This document shows, piece by piece, positions 1 through 12,900 of a stretch of DNA of 64,000 nt; position 1 is the first letter of the stretch; the number at the start of each line of letters is the position of its first letter. Source of the DNA: Paragorgia papillata. Taxonomy: Eukaryota; Cnidaria; Anthozoa; Scleralcyonacea; Coralliidae. Below the pieces are notes generated by a model. It was given only the letters and a program-made list of their open reading frames with translations. It ran no database searches and had not been told where the DNA came from. The stretch covers positions 4,755,001 to 4,819,000 of the forward strand of contig JAWNZC010000473.1 in the NCBI GenBank assembly GCA_035771165.1, given 5' to 3'. The position numbers and the translations under genes are program-made.

Positions 1-3000
1 TGTCTTGTCTTGCATCTTGTCTTGTCTTGCATCTTGTCTTGTCTTGCATCTTGTCTTGTCTTGCGTCTTGTCTTGTCTTGCGTCTTGTCTTGTCTTGCAT
101 CTTGTCTTGTCTTGCGTCTTGCATCTTGTCTTTCGTCTTGTCTTGTCTTGCATCTTGTCTTGTCTTGCATCTTGTCTTGTCTTGCATCTTGTCTTGTCTT
201 GCATCTTGTCTTGTCTTGCATCTTGTCTTGTCTTGCATCTTGTCTTGTATTGCATCTTGTCTTGTCTTGCATCTTGTCTTGTCTTGCATCTTGTCTTGTC
301 TTGCGTCTTGTCTTGTCTTGCGTCTTGTCTTGTCTTGCGTCTTGTCTTGTCTTGCCTCTTGTCTTGTCTTGCATCTTGTCTTGTCTTGCATCTTGTCTTG
401 TCTTGCATCTTGTCTTGTCTTGCATCTTGTCTTGTCTTGCATCTTGTCTTGTATTGCATCTTGTCTTGTCTTGCATCTTGTCTTGTCTTGCATCTTGTCT
501 TGTCTTGCATCTTGTCTTGTCTTGCATCTTGTCTTGTCTTGCATCTTGTTTTGTCTTGCATCTTGTCTTGTCTTGCATCTTGTCTTGTCTTGCATCTTGT
601 CTTGTCTTGCATCTTGTCTTGTCTTGCGTCTTGTCTTGTCTTGCGTCTTGTCTTGTCTTGCATCTTGTCTTGTCTTGCGTCTTGCATCTTGTCTTTCGTC
701 TTGTCTTGTCTTGCATCTTGTCTTGTCTTGCATCTTGTCTTGTCTTGCATCTTGTCTTGTCTTGCATCTTGTCTTGTCTTGCATCTTGTCTTGTCTTGCA
801 TCTTGTCTTGTATTGCATCTTGTCTTGTCTTGCATCTTGTCTTGTCTTGCATCTTGTCTTGTCTTGCGTCTTGTCTTGTCTTGCGTCTTGTCTTGTCTTG
901 CGTCTTGTCTTGTCTTGCCTCTTGTCTTGTCTTGCATCTTGTCTTGTCTTGCATCTTGTCTTGTCTTGCATCTTGTCTTGTCTTGCATCTTGTCTTGTCT
1001 TGCATCTTGTCTTGTATTGCATCTTGTCTTGTCTTGCATCTTGTCTTGTCTTGCATCTTGTCTTGTCTTGCATCTTGTCTTGTCTTGCATCTTGTCTTGT
1101 CTTGCATCTTGTTTTGTCTTGCATCTTGTCTTGTCTTGCATCTTGTCTTGTCTTGCATCTTGTCTTGTCTTGCGTCTTGTCTTGTCTTGCGTCTTGTCTT
1201 GTCTTGCGTCTTGTCTTGTCTTGCATCTTGTCTTGTCTTGCGTCTTGCATCTTGTCTTGCGTCTTGTCTTGTCTTGCATCTTGTCTTGTCTTGCATCTTG
1301 TCTTGTCTTGCATCCAGTCTTGTCTTGCATCTTGTCTTGTCTTGCATCTTGTCTTGTATTGCATCTTGTCTTGTCTTGCATCTTGTCTTGTCTTGCATCT
1401 TGTCTTGTCTTGCATCTTGTCTTGTCTTGCATCTTGTTTTGTCTTGCATCTTGTCTTGTCTTGCATCTTGTCTTGTCTTGCATCTTGTCTTGTCTTGCGT
1501 CTTGTCTTGTATTGCATCTTGTCTTGTCTTGCATCTTGTCTTGTCTTGCATCTTGTTTTGTCTTGCATCTTGTCTTGTCTTGCATCTTGTCTTGTCTTGC
1601 ATCTTGTCTTGTCTTGCATCTTGTCTTGTCTTGCGTCTTGTCTTGTCTTGCGTCTTGTCTTGTCTTGCGTCTTGTCTTGTCTTGTCTTGCGTCTTGTCTT
1701 GTCTTGTCTTGCGTCTTGTCTTGTCTTGCGTCTTGTCTTGTCTTGCGTCTTGTCTTGTCTTGCATCTTGTCTTGTCTTGCGTCTTGCATCTTGTCTTGCG
1801 TCTTGTCTTGTATTGCATCTTGTCTTGTCTTGCATCTTGTCTTGTCTTGCATCTTGTCTTGTCTTGCATCTTGTCTTGTCTTGCATCTTGTTTTGTCTTG
1901 CATCTTGTCTTGTCTTGCATCTTGTCTTGTCTTGCATCTTGTCTTGTCTTGCATCTTGTCTTGTCTTGCGTCTTGTCTTGTCTTGCGTCTTGTCTTGTCT
2001 TGCATCTTGTCTTGTCTTGCGTCTTGCATCTTGTCTTTCGTCTTGTCTTGTCTTGCATCTTGTCTTGTCTTGCATCTTGTCTTGTCTTGCATCTTGTCTT
2101 GTCTTGCATCTTGTCTTGTCTTGCATCTTGTCTTGTATTGCATCTTGTCTTGTCTTGCATCTTGTCTTGTCTTGCATCTTGTCTTGTCTTGCATCTTGTC
2201 TTGTCTTGCATCTTGTTTTGTCTTGCATCTTGTCTTGTCTTGCATCTTGTCTTGTCTTGCATCTTGTCTTGTCTTGCATCTTGTCTTGTCTTGCGTCTTG
2301 TCTTGTCTTGCGTCTTGTCTTGTCTTGCATCTTGTCTTGTCTTGCGTCTTGCATCTTGTCTTGCGTCTTGTGTTGTCTTGCGTCTTGTGTTGTCTTGCGT
2401 CTTGTCTTGTCTTGTCTTGTCTTGTCTTGTCTTGTCTTGTCTTGTCTTGTCTTGCGTCTTGTCTTGTCTTGTCTTGCGTCTTGTCTTGTCTTGTCTTGCG
2501 TCTTGTCTTGTCTTGCGTCTTGTCTTGTCTTGCGTCTTGTCTTGTCTTGCATCTTGTCTTGTCTTGCGTCTTGCATCTTGTCTTGCGTCTTGTCTTGTCT
2601 TGCATCTTGTCTTGTCTTGCATCTTGTCTTGTCTTGCATCTTGTCTTGTCTTGCATCTTGTCTTGTCTTGCATCTTGTCTTGTCTTGCATCTTGTCTTGT
2701 ATTGCATCTTGTCTTGTCTTGCATCTTGTCTTGTCTTGCGTCTTGCATCTTGTCTTGCGTCTTGTCTTGTATTGCATCTTGTCTTGTCTTGCATCTTGTC
2801 TTGTCTTGCATCTTGTCTTGTCTTGCATCTTGTCTTGTCTTGCATCTTGTTTTGTCTTGCATCTTGTCTTGTCTTGTCTTGCATCTTGTCTTGTCTTGCG
2901 TCTTGCATCTTGTCTTTCGTCTTGTCTTGTCTTGCATCTTGTCTTGTCTTGCATCTTGTCTTGTCTTGCGTCTTGTCTTGTCTTGCATCTTGTCTTGTCT

Positions 3001-6000
3001 TGCGTCTTGCATCTTGTCTTTCGTCTTGTCTTGTCTTGCATCTTGTCTTGTCTTGCATCTTGTCTTGTCTTGCATCTTGTCTTGTCTTGCATCCAGTCTT
3101 GTCTTGCATCTTGTCTTGTCTTGCATCTTGTCTTGTATTGCATCTTGTCTTGTCTTGCATCTTGTCTTGTCTTGCATCTTGTCTTGTCTTGCATCTTGTC
3201 TTGTCTTGCATCTTGTTTTGTCTTGCATCTTGTCTTGTCTTGCATCTTGTCTTGTCTTGCATCTTGTCTTGTCTTGCGTCTTGTCTTGTATTGCATCTTG
3301 TCTTGTCTTGCATCTTGTCTTGTCTTGCATCTTGTCTTGTCTTGCATCTTGTCTTGTCTTGCATCTTGTCTTGTATTGCATCTTGTCTTGTCTTGCATCT
3401 TGTCTTGTCTTGCATCTTGTCTTGTCTTGCATCTTGTCTTGTCTTGTCTTGCATCTTGTCTTGTCTTGCATCTTGTTTTGTCTTGCATCTTGTCTTGTCT
3501 TGCATCTTGTCTTGTCTTGCATCTTGTCTTGTCTTGCGTCTTGTCTTGTCTTGCGTCTTGTCTTGTCTTGCGTCTTGTCTTGTCTTGCATCTTGTCTTGT
3601 CTTGCGTCTTGCATCTTGTCTTGCGTCTTGTCTTGTCTTGCATCTTGTCTTGTCTTGCATCTTGTCTTGTCTTGCATCCAGTCTTGTCTTGCATCTTGTC
3701 TTGTCTTGCATCTTGTCTTGTATTGCATCTTGTCTTGTCTTGCATCTTGTCTTGTCTTGCATCTTGTCTTGTCTTGCATCTTGTCTTGTCTTGCATCTTG
3801 TTTTGTCTTGCATCTTGTCTTGTCTTGCATCTTGTCTTGTCTTGCATCTTGTCTTGTCTTGCGTCTTGTCTTGTATTGCATCTTGTCTTGTCTTGCATCT
3901 TGTCTTGTCTTGCATCTTGTTTTGTCTTGCATCTTGTCTTGTCTTGCATCTTGTCTTGTCTTGCATCTTGTCTTGTCTTGCATCTTGTCTTGTCTTGCGT
4001 CTTGTCTTGTCTTGCGTCTTGTCTTGTCTTGTCTTGCGTCTTGTCTTGTCTTGTCTTGCGTCTTGTCTTGTCTTGCGTCTTGTCTTGTCTTGCGTCTTGT
4101 CTTGTCTTGCATCTTGTCTTGTCTTGCGTCTTGCATCTTGTCTTGCGTCTTGTCTTGTATTGCATCTTGTCTTGTCTTGCATCTTGTCTTGTCTTGCATC
4201 TTGTCTTGTCTTGCATCTTGTCTTGTCTTGCATCTTGTTTTGTCTTGCATCTTGTCTTGTCTTGCATCTTGTCTTGTCTTGCATCTTGTCTTGTCTTGCA
4301 TCTTGTCTTGTCTTGCGTCTTGTCTTGTCTTGCGTCTTGTCTTGTCTTGCATCTTGTCTTGTCTTGCGTCTTGCATCTTGTCTTTCGTCTTGTCTTGTCT
4401 TGCATCTTGTCTTGTCTTGCATCTTGTCTTGTCTTGCATCTTGTCTTGTCTTGCATCTTGTCTTGTCTTGCATCTTGTCTTGTATTGCATCTTGTCTTGT
4501 CTTGCATCTTGTCTTGTCTTGCATCTTGTCTTGTCTTGCATCTTGTCTTGTCTTGCATCTTGTTTTGTCTTGCATCTTGTCTTGTCTTGCATCTTGTCTT
4601 GTCTTGCATCTTGTCTTGTCTTGCATCTTGTCTTGTCTTGCGTCTTGTCTTGTCTTGCGTCTTGTCTTGTCTTGCATCTTGTCTTGTCTTGCGTCTTGCA
4701 TCTTGTCTTGCGTCTTGTGTTGTCTTGCGTCTTGTGTTGTCTTGCGTCTTGTCTTGTCTTGTCTTGTCTTGTCTTGTCTTGTCTTGTCTTGCGTCTTGTC
4801 TTGTCTTGTCTTGCGTCTTGTCTTGTCTTGTCTTGCGTCTTGTCTTGTCTTGCGTCTTGTCTTGTCTTGCGTCTTGTCTTGTCTTGCATCTTGTCTTGTC
4901 TTGCGTCTTGCATCTTGTCTTGCGTCTTGTCTTGTCTTGCATCTTGTCTTGTCTTGCATCTTGTCTTGTCTTGCGTCTTGTCTTGTCTTGCATCTTGTCT
5001 TGTCTTGCATCTTGTCTTGTCTTGCATCTTGTCTTGTCTTGCATCTTGTCTTGTCTTGCATCTTGTCTTGTCTTGCATCTTGTCTTGTCTTGCATCTTGT
5101 CTTGTCTTGCATCTTGTTTTGTCTTGCATCTTGTCTTGTCTTGCATCTTGTCTTGTCTTGCATCTTGTCTTGTCTTGCATCTTGTCTTGTCTTGCGTCTT
5201 GTCTTGTCTTGCGTCTTGTCTTGTCTTGTCTTGCGTCTTGTCTTGTCTTGCGTCTTGTCTTGTCTTGTCTTGCGTCTTGTCTTGTCTTGCATCTTGTCTT
5301 GTCTTGCGTCTTGCATCTTGTCTTGCGTCTTGTCTTGTATTGCATCTTGTCTTGTCTTGCATCTTGTCTTGTCTTGCATCTTGTCTTGTCTTGCATCTTG
5401 TCTTGTCTTGCATCTTGTTTTGTCTTGCATCTTGTCTTGTCTTGCATCTTGTCTTGTCTTGCATCTTGTCTTGTCTTGCATCTTGTCTTGTCTTGCGTCT
5501 TGTCTTGTCTTGCGTCTTGTCTTGTCTTGCATCTTGTCTTGTCTTGCGTCTTGCATCTTGTCTTTCGTCTTGTCTTGTCTTGCATCTTGTCTTGTCTTGC
5601 ATCTTGTCTTGTCTTGCATCTTGTCTTGTCTTGCATCTTGTCTTGTCTTGCATCTTGTCTTGTATTGCATCTTGTCTTGTCTTGCATCTTGTCTTGTCTT
5701 GCATCTTGTCTTGTCTTGCATCTTGTCTTGTCTTGCATCTTGTTTTGTCTTGCATCTTGTCTTGTCTTGCATCTTGTCTTGTCTTGCATCTTGTCTTGTC
5801 TTGCATCTTGTCTTGTCTTGCGTCTTGTCTTGTCTTGTCTTGCGTCTTGTCTTGTCTTGCATCTTGTCTTGTCTTGCGTCTTGCATCTTGTCTTGCGTCT
5901 TGTGTTGTCTTGCGTCTTGTGTTGTCTTGCGTCTTGTCTTGTCTTGTCTTGTCTTGTCTTGTCTTGTCTTGCGTCTTGTCTTGTCTTGTCTTGCGTCTTG

Positions 6001-8258
6001 TCTTGTCTTGTCTTGTCTTGCGTCTTGTCTTGTCTTGCGTCTTGTCTTGTCTTGCGTCTTGTCTTGTCTTGTCTTGTCTTGTCTTGTCTTGTCTTGTCTT
6101 GTCTTGTCTTGTCTTGTCTTGCGTCTTGTCTTGTCTTGCGTCTTGTCTTGTCTTGTCTTGTCTTGTCTTGTCTTGCGTCTTGTCTTGTCTTGCATCTTGT
6201 CTTGTCTTGCATCTTGTCTTGTCTTGCATCTTGTCTTGTCTTGCATCTTGTCTTGTCTTGCATCTTGTCTTGTCTTGCATCTTGTCTTGTCTTGCATCTT
6301 GTCTTGTCTTGCATCTTGTCTTGTCTTGCATCTTGTTTTGTCTTGCATCTTGTCTTGTCTTGCATCTTGTCTTGTCTTGCATCTTGTCTTGTCTTGCATC
6401 TTGTCTTGTCTTGCATCTTGTCTTGTCTTGCATCTTGTCTTGTCTTGTCTTGTCTTGCGTCTTGTCTTGTCTTGTCTTGCGTCTTGTCTTGTCTTGCGTC
6501 TTGTCTTGTCTTGCGTCTTGTCTTGTCTTGCATCTTGTCTTGTCTTGCGTCTTGCATCTTGTCTTGCGTCTTGTCTTGTATTGCATCTTGTCTTGTCTTG
6601 CATCTTGTCTTGTCTTGCATCTTGTCTTGTCTTGCATCTTGTCTTGTCTTGCATCTTGTTTTGTCTTGCATCTTGTCTTGTCTTGCATCTTGTCTTGTCT
6701 TGCATCTTGTCTTGTCTTGCATCTTGTCTTGTCTTGCGTCTTGTCTTGTCTTGCGTCTTGTCTTGTCTTGCATCTTGTCTTGTCTTGCGTCTTGCATCTT
6801 GTCTTTCGTCTTGTCTTGTCTTGCATCTTGTCTTGTCTTGCATCTTGTCTTGTCTTGCATCTTGTCTTGTCTTGCATCTTGTCTTGTCTTGCATCTTGTC
6901 TTGTATTGCATCTTGTCTTGTCTTGCATCTTGTCTTGTCTTGCATCTTGTCTTGTCTTGCATCTTGTCTTGTCTTGCATCTTGTTTTGTCTTGCATCTTG
7001 TCTTGTCTTGCATCTTGTCTTGTCTTGCATCTTGTCTTGTCTTGCATCTTGTCTTGTCTTGCGTCTTGTCTTGTCTTGCATCTTGTCTTGTCTTGCGTCT
7101 TGCATCTTGTCTTGCGTCTTGTGTTGTCTTGCGTCTTGTGTTGTCTTGCGTCTTGTGTTGTCTTGCGTCTTGTCTTGTCTTGTCTTGTCTTGTCTTGTCT
7201 TGTCTTGTCTTGCGTCTTGTCTTGTCTTGTCTTGCGTCTTGTCTTGTCTTGTCTTGTCTTGCGTCTTGTCTTGTCTTGCGTCTTGTCTTGTCTTGCGTCT
7301 TGTCTTGTCTTGCATCTTGTCTTGTCTTGCGTCTTGCATCTTGTCTTGCGTCTTGTCTTGTCTTGCATCTTGTCTTGTCTTGCGTCTTGCATCTTGTCTT
7401 GCGTCTTGTCTTGTCTTGCATCTTGTCTTGTCTTGCATCTTGTCTTGTCTTGCATCTTGTCGTGTCTTGCATCTTGTCTTGTCTTGCATCTTGTCTTGTC
7501 TTGCATCTTGTCTTGTCTTGCGTCTTGTCTTGTCTTGCGTCTTGTCTTGTCTTGCGTCTTGTCTTGTCTTGCGTCTTGTCTTGTCTTGTCTTGTCTTGTC
7601 TTGTCTTGTCTTGTCTTGTCTTGTCTTGTCTTGTCTTGTCTTGTCTTGTCTTGTCTTGTCTTGTCTTGTCTTGCGTCTTGTCTTGTCTTGCGTCTTGTCT
7701 TGTCTTGTCTTGCGTCTTGTCTTGTCTTGCATCTTGTCTTGTCTTGCATCTTGTCTTGTCTTGCATCTTGTCTTGTCTTGCATCTTGTCTTGTCTTGCAT
7801 CTTGTCTTGTCTTGCATCTTGTCTTGTCTTGCATCTTGTCTTGTCTTGCGTCTTGTCTTGTCTTGCGTCTTGTCTTGTCTTGCGTCTTGTCTTGTCTTGC
7901 GTCTTGTGTTGTCTTGCGTCTTGTCTTGTCTTGCGTCTTGTCTTGTCTTGTCTTGTCTTGTCTTGTCTTGCGTCTTGTCTTGTCTTGCGTCTTGTCTTGT
8001 CTTGCGTCTTGTCTTGTCTTGCGTCTTGTGTTGTCTTGCGTCTTGTCTTGTCTTGTCTTGTCTTGTCTTGCGTCTTGTCTTGTCTTGTCTTGCGTCTTGT
8101 CTTGTCTTGCGTCTCTTCTCGTCTTGCATCTTGTCTTGCGTATCGTCTTGCGTCTCTTCTCGTCTTGCATCTTGTCTTGCGTCTTTTCTTGCATCTTGTC
8201 TTGCATCTTGTCTTGCGGCTTGTCTTGCGTCTTGTCTTGCATCTTGTCTTGCGTCTAG
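1..8258. repeat. 17-bp minisatellite array with higher-order structure
   Basis: Head-to-tail array of the unit CTTGTCTTGTCTTGCAT, with GCGTC/GCATC variants, 12-bp short units and pure (CTTGT)n runs (for example about 7573-7672). It begins before the window. The unit has no stop trinucleotide on either strand, and 17 is not a multiple of 3. All three forward frames therefore stay open for over 2,700 codons and encode the same 17-residue repeat; these are not genes. Rare variants recur at a ~1.2-kb period: a CTTTCG variant near 4383, 5563 and 6804, and a paired TGTTG variant near 2370, 4718, 5901 and 7121. The right edge (8110-8258) is degenerate and 12-bp-like, as expected where unequal exchange no longer homogenises. 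Confidence 0.97.
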
Positions 8259-9372
8259 TCTGTTGTGAGCATGCACATTAACAAGTGTTGTATTTTTATG
8301 TGCAGTGTATGTTAATCATAATTTTATATAAAATTTTTAAAAATGTCTTCTTTTCCTTTGTTGTATAGAAACTTCAACATCGTTAAATATCCGGACAACA
8401 AATTACGGGAAAAAATGTCTGGTGGAGCCTCATAGCCAAGTTGTTCAGATAGTTATCTTGTTCAGTAGCTTTTTTCATTATTTCATTCAATCGGATGGAC
8501 TATATTTTTTCACTTCACAACATTCTTCAAAATATAAAAATCTTTATTGATGTTCATACAATGTCATTCGCAAAAATCAATAATCTCTGTTTAGATATAG
8601 CTAATATTACATAGAAGTGACGTCTAAACAACTATGTGACGGAGAATATGTTTCTTATCAGATTGAATAGACCTACTGTAGTTCAGAATCTAATGGACAA
8701 CTTGGCAAAAGAAAAACAAAACAAGAAGGAAATGCTTTCAATCCAATACATAACAATGAACTGTTAATTGAAATTAGTTTAAAAATTTAACTCTTTCCTG
8801 TCGGAATTGGTGTTTAGTATTTTATTCTGGCTAACGCCAGACGATTTTATTCACCTCTAGGGAAGCCCTCGAACAGGAATGAGTTAATGTTAATTTGTCC
8901 ATGAGTATGTAGGTTAGGATCAAATAGACATCGCGAAAAAAATAACAATTCTTAATTTGTTTAAATACCGTAAATGTTTGCATATGTTACCGTTACAGTT
9001 AGTTATTTATCTTTTTAAAGTTTTTATATATATAATAAACATTTGTTAGGGATATTTATATGTTTATATTTATAGGAATTCTATATCCTGTAGGTAACGC
9101 GATCACCTGGTTTCTATTTTGTGACAACAAAGACAGAGGCGCGGGATCTATCCCTGCGGCCGCTCAAGGATTTTTGCGACCAGCAAAGACAAGTGACGAC
9201 AAGAATTTTAAAATCTTCTTTTCTCTTGTCGGAAGGGCCCTTATATACTTAGCTTCACTCTCCGCGGTCGCTACGACATTGTTGCGTCCAATTGAAAACC
9301 AGGCTTGATGTTTGCTCACAATAATTAAATAAATTAACAGTGTTTAAATGCAAAAAAAAAAATTTGAACTAC
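8259..9372. other. AT-rich spacer, no gene recognised
   Basis: Non-repetitive spacer between the two arrays. A stretch near 8800-8890 resembles part of the upstream region of the MYND gene copy B (about 32480-32570) and is probably a dispersed repeat. An open frame at 9060-9308 (82 codons, +) has no motif I recognise and is probably not a gene. Confidence 0.5.
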
Positions 9373-9557
9373 ATAGACCTTATTCCAAAATGGTCGCCGA
9401 ATTATTATTCGTTTATGTGCATATAAATTAGCCCTTATGACCTCGGTTAAAAGTAAAAATTCTTTTGAATTTCCCACATGAAAACGAGTTCATAAGGGCT
9501 ATTTTATATGTATATAAAAGAATTTTAATTTGACGGGCATTTTGGAATAAGGTCTAT
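9373..9557. mobile_element. Short MITE with 20-bp terminal inverted repeats
   Basis: A 185-bp element with perfect 20-bp termini ATAGACCTTATTCCAAAATG at 9373-9392 and its complement at 9538-9557. A second, inner inverted pair is built on TAGCCCTTATGA. No coding capacity. No convincing target duplication is visible, so the superfamily is not assigned. Confidence 0.75.
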
Positions 9558-9625
9558 AAGTTTTTTACATAAGCAAAGTTAAATCCGCTATAAATTTGCA
9601 TCTATGGAAAACATGATCAATTACA

Positions 9626-9895
9626 TAAGATTTGCACGTAGCGCAAAAACGTTAGCAAATTCCGCCTTTGCAATAAATTTGCAAACTTTGCAAACATTTG
9701 TGCAAAGTTTGAACTTTGCAACAAATTTGCAATGACTTTGCACCGGCGGCTCTACGGCAATCGCCAAATCCGCACCGGTTGCAAAGTTGACGGCAATTTC
9801 CAACTTTGCATATGTGCAAATCTGGCCATACGCGTGCAAAGTTGATGTTTGCAACAACTTTGTCATTAAATTTGCAAATGTGCAAATCAATTTTT
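9626..9895. repeat. TTTGCA/TGCAAA-rich patch
   Basis: About 270 bp in which the hexamer TTTGCA or its complement recurs many times at irregular spacing, with a GC-richer island near 9740-9800. It is not a clean tandem repeat. Two overlapping minus-strand open frames here look like by-products of the biased composition. Confidence 0.55.
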
Positions 9896-9959
9896 TCGTC
9901 CCGTGTATTTTAGCCAAAAAAAACGCAAAGTGAAAATTTGATCGTACTGCCACTTTAAC

Positions 9960-12900
9960 GTTTCAACTTTTTATTTTGTCGTTTCAACTTTTAATTTTTA
10001 TTTTTGCGTTTCAACTTTTTATTTTTGTGTTTCAACTTTTTATTTTTAACTTTCAACTTTTTACTTTTGCGTTTCAACTTTTTATTTTGACGTTTCAACT
10101 TTTTATTTTGTCGTTTCAACTTTTAATTTTTATTTTGTCGTTTCAACTTTTAATTTTTATTTTTGCGTTTCAACTTTTTATTTTTGTGTTTCAACTTTTT
10201 ATTTTTAACTTTCAACTTTTTACTTTTGCTTTTCAACTTTTTATTTTTGCGTTTCAACTTTTTATTTTAACGTTTCAACTTTTTATTTTGTCGTTTCAAC
10301 TTTTAATTTTTATTTTTGCGTTTCAACTTTTTATTTTTGTGTTTCAACTTTTTATTTTTAACTTTCAACTTTTTACTTTTGCGTTTCAACTTTTTATTTT
10401 GACGTTTCAACTTTTTATTTTGTCGTTTCAACTTTTAATTTTTATTTTGTCGTTTCAACTTTTAATTTTTATTTTTGCGTTTCAACTTTTTATTTTTGTG
10501 TTTCAACTTTTTATTTTTAACTTTCAACTTTTTACTTTTGCTTTTCAACTTTTTATTTTTGCGTTTCAACTTTTTATTTTAACGTTTCAACTTTTTATTT
10601 TTAACTTTCAACTTTTAATTTTTATTTTTGCGTTTCAACTTTTTATTTTTGTGTTTCAACTTTTTATTTTTAACTTTCAACTTTTTACTTTTGCGTTTCA
10701 ACTTTTTATTTTGTCGTTTCAACTTTTAATTTTTATTTTTGCGTTTCAACTTTTTATTTTGACGTTTCAACTTTTTATTTTAATTTTTGCGTTTCAACTT
10801 TTTATTTTGTCGTTTCAACTTTTTATTTTTATTTTTGCGTTTCAACTTTTTATTTTTAACTTTCAACTTTTTACTTTTGCTTTTCAACTTTTTATTTTTG
10901 CGTTTCAACTTTTTATTTTAACGTTTCAACTTTTTATTTTGTCGTTTCAACTTTTAATTTTTATTTTTGCGTTTCAACTTTTTATTTTTGTGTTTCAACT
11001 TTTTATTTTTAACTTTCAACTTTTTACTTTTGCGTTTCAACTTTTTATTTTGACGTTTCAACTTTTTATTTTGTCGTTTCAACTTTTAATTTTTATTTTG
11101 TCGTTTCAACTTTTAATTTTTATTTTTGCGTTTCAACTTTTTATTTTTGCGTTTCAACTTTTTATTTTGACGTTTCAACTTTTTATTTTAATTTTTGCGT
11201 TTCAACTTTTTATTTTGACGTTTCAACTTTTTATTTTAATTTTTGCGTTTCAAGTTTTTATTTTGTCGTTTGAACTTTTTATTTTGTGGTTTCAACTTTT
11301 TATTTTTGCGTTTCAACTTTTTATTTTGTCGTTTCAACTTTTTATTTTAATTTTTGCGTTTCAACTTTTTATTTTGTCGTTTCAACTTTTAATTTTAACG
11401 TTTCAACTTTTTATTTTGTCGTTTCAACTTTTAATTTTGACGTTTCAACTTTTTATTTTAATTTTTGCGTTTCAACTTTTTATTTTGACGTTTCAACTTT
11501 TTATTTTAATTTTTGCGTTTCAACTTTTTATTTTGTCGTTTCAACTTTTTATTTTAACGTTTCAACTTTTTATTTTGTCGTTTCAACTTTTAATTTTTAT
11601 TTTTGCGTTTCAACTTTTTATTTTTGCGTTTCAACTTTTTATTTTGACGTTTCAACTTTTTATTTTAATTTTTGCGTTTCAACTTTTTATTTTGACGTTT
11701 CAACTTTTTATTTTAATTTTTGCGTTTCAAGTTTTTATTTTGTCGTTTGAACTTTTTATTTTGTGGTTTCAACTTTTTATTTTTGCGTTTCAACTTTTTA
11801 TTTTGTCGTTTCAACTTTTTATTTTAATTTTTGCGTTTCAACTTTTTATTTTGTCGTTTCAACTTTTAATTTTAACGTTTCAACTTTTTATTTTGTCGTT
11901 TCAACTTTTAATTTTGACGTTTCAACTTTTTATTTTAATTTTTGCGTTTCAACTTTTTATTTTGACGTTTCAACTTTTTATTTTAATTTTTGCGTTTCAA
12001 CTTTTTATTTTGTCGTTTCAACTTTTTATTTTAACGTTTCAACTTTTTATTTTGTCGTTTCAACTTTTAATTTTTATTTTTGCGTTTCAACTTTTTATTT
12101 TTGTGTTTCAACTTTTTATTTTTAACTTTCAACTTTTTACTTTTGCGTTTCAACTTTTTATTTTGTCGTTTCAACTTTTAATTTTTATTTTTGCGTTTCA
12201 ACTTTTTATTTTTGTGTTTCAACTTTTTATTTTTAACTTTCAACTTTTTACTTTTGCTTTTCAACTTTTTATTTTTATGTTTCAACTTTTTATTTTTGCG
12301 TTTCAACTTTGTATTTTTATGTTTCAACTTTTTATTTTATGTTTCAACTTTTTATTTTTATGTTTCAACTTTTTATTTTTATTTTTGCGTTTCAACTTTT
12401 TATTTTTGCGTTTCAACTTTTTATTTTTGCGTTTCAACTTTTTATTTTTGTGTTTCAACTTTTTATTTTTAACTTTCAACTTTTTACTTTTGCGTTTCAA
12501 CTTTTTATTTTGACGTTTCAACTTTTAATTTTTATTTTGTCGTTTCAACTTTTTATTTTGTCGTTTCAACTTTTAATTTTTATTTTTGCGTTTCAACTTT
12601 TTATTTTTGTGTTTCAACTTTTTATTTTTAACTTTCAACTTTTTACTTTTGCTTTTCAACTTTTTATTTTTATGTTTCAACTTTTTATTTTTGCGTTTCA
12701 ACTTTTTATTTTTATGTTTCAACTTTTTATTTTATGTTTCAACTTTTTATTTTTATGTTTCAACTTTTTATTTTTATTTTTGCGTTTCAACTTTTTATTT
12801 TTGCGTTTCAACTTTTTATTTTTGCGTTTCAACTTTTTATTTTTAACTTTCAACTTTTTACTTTTGCGTTTCAACTTTTTATTTTTGCGTTTCAACTTTT

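Noticed and set aside
5..8281. Three overlapping open frames of over 2,700 codons
   Set aside because: They arise because a stop-free 17-bp unit keeps all frames open; all encode the same 17-residue repeat and there is no start context or domain.
9976..12513. 845-codon FQLFIFA-repeat open frame and Lys/Asn-rich frames on the other strand
   Set aside because: By-product of a 21-bp (3 x 7) minisatellite; blocks are duplicated at DNA level and there is no gene signal.
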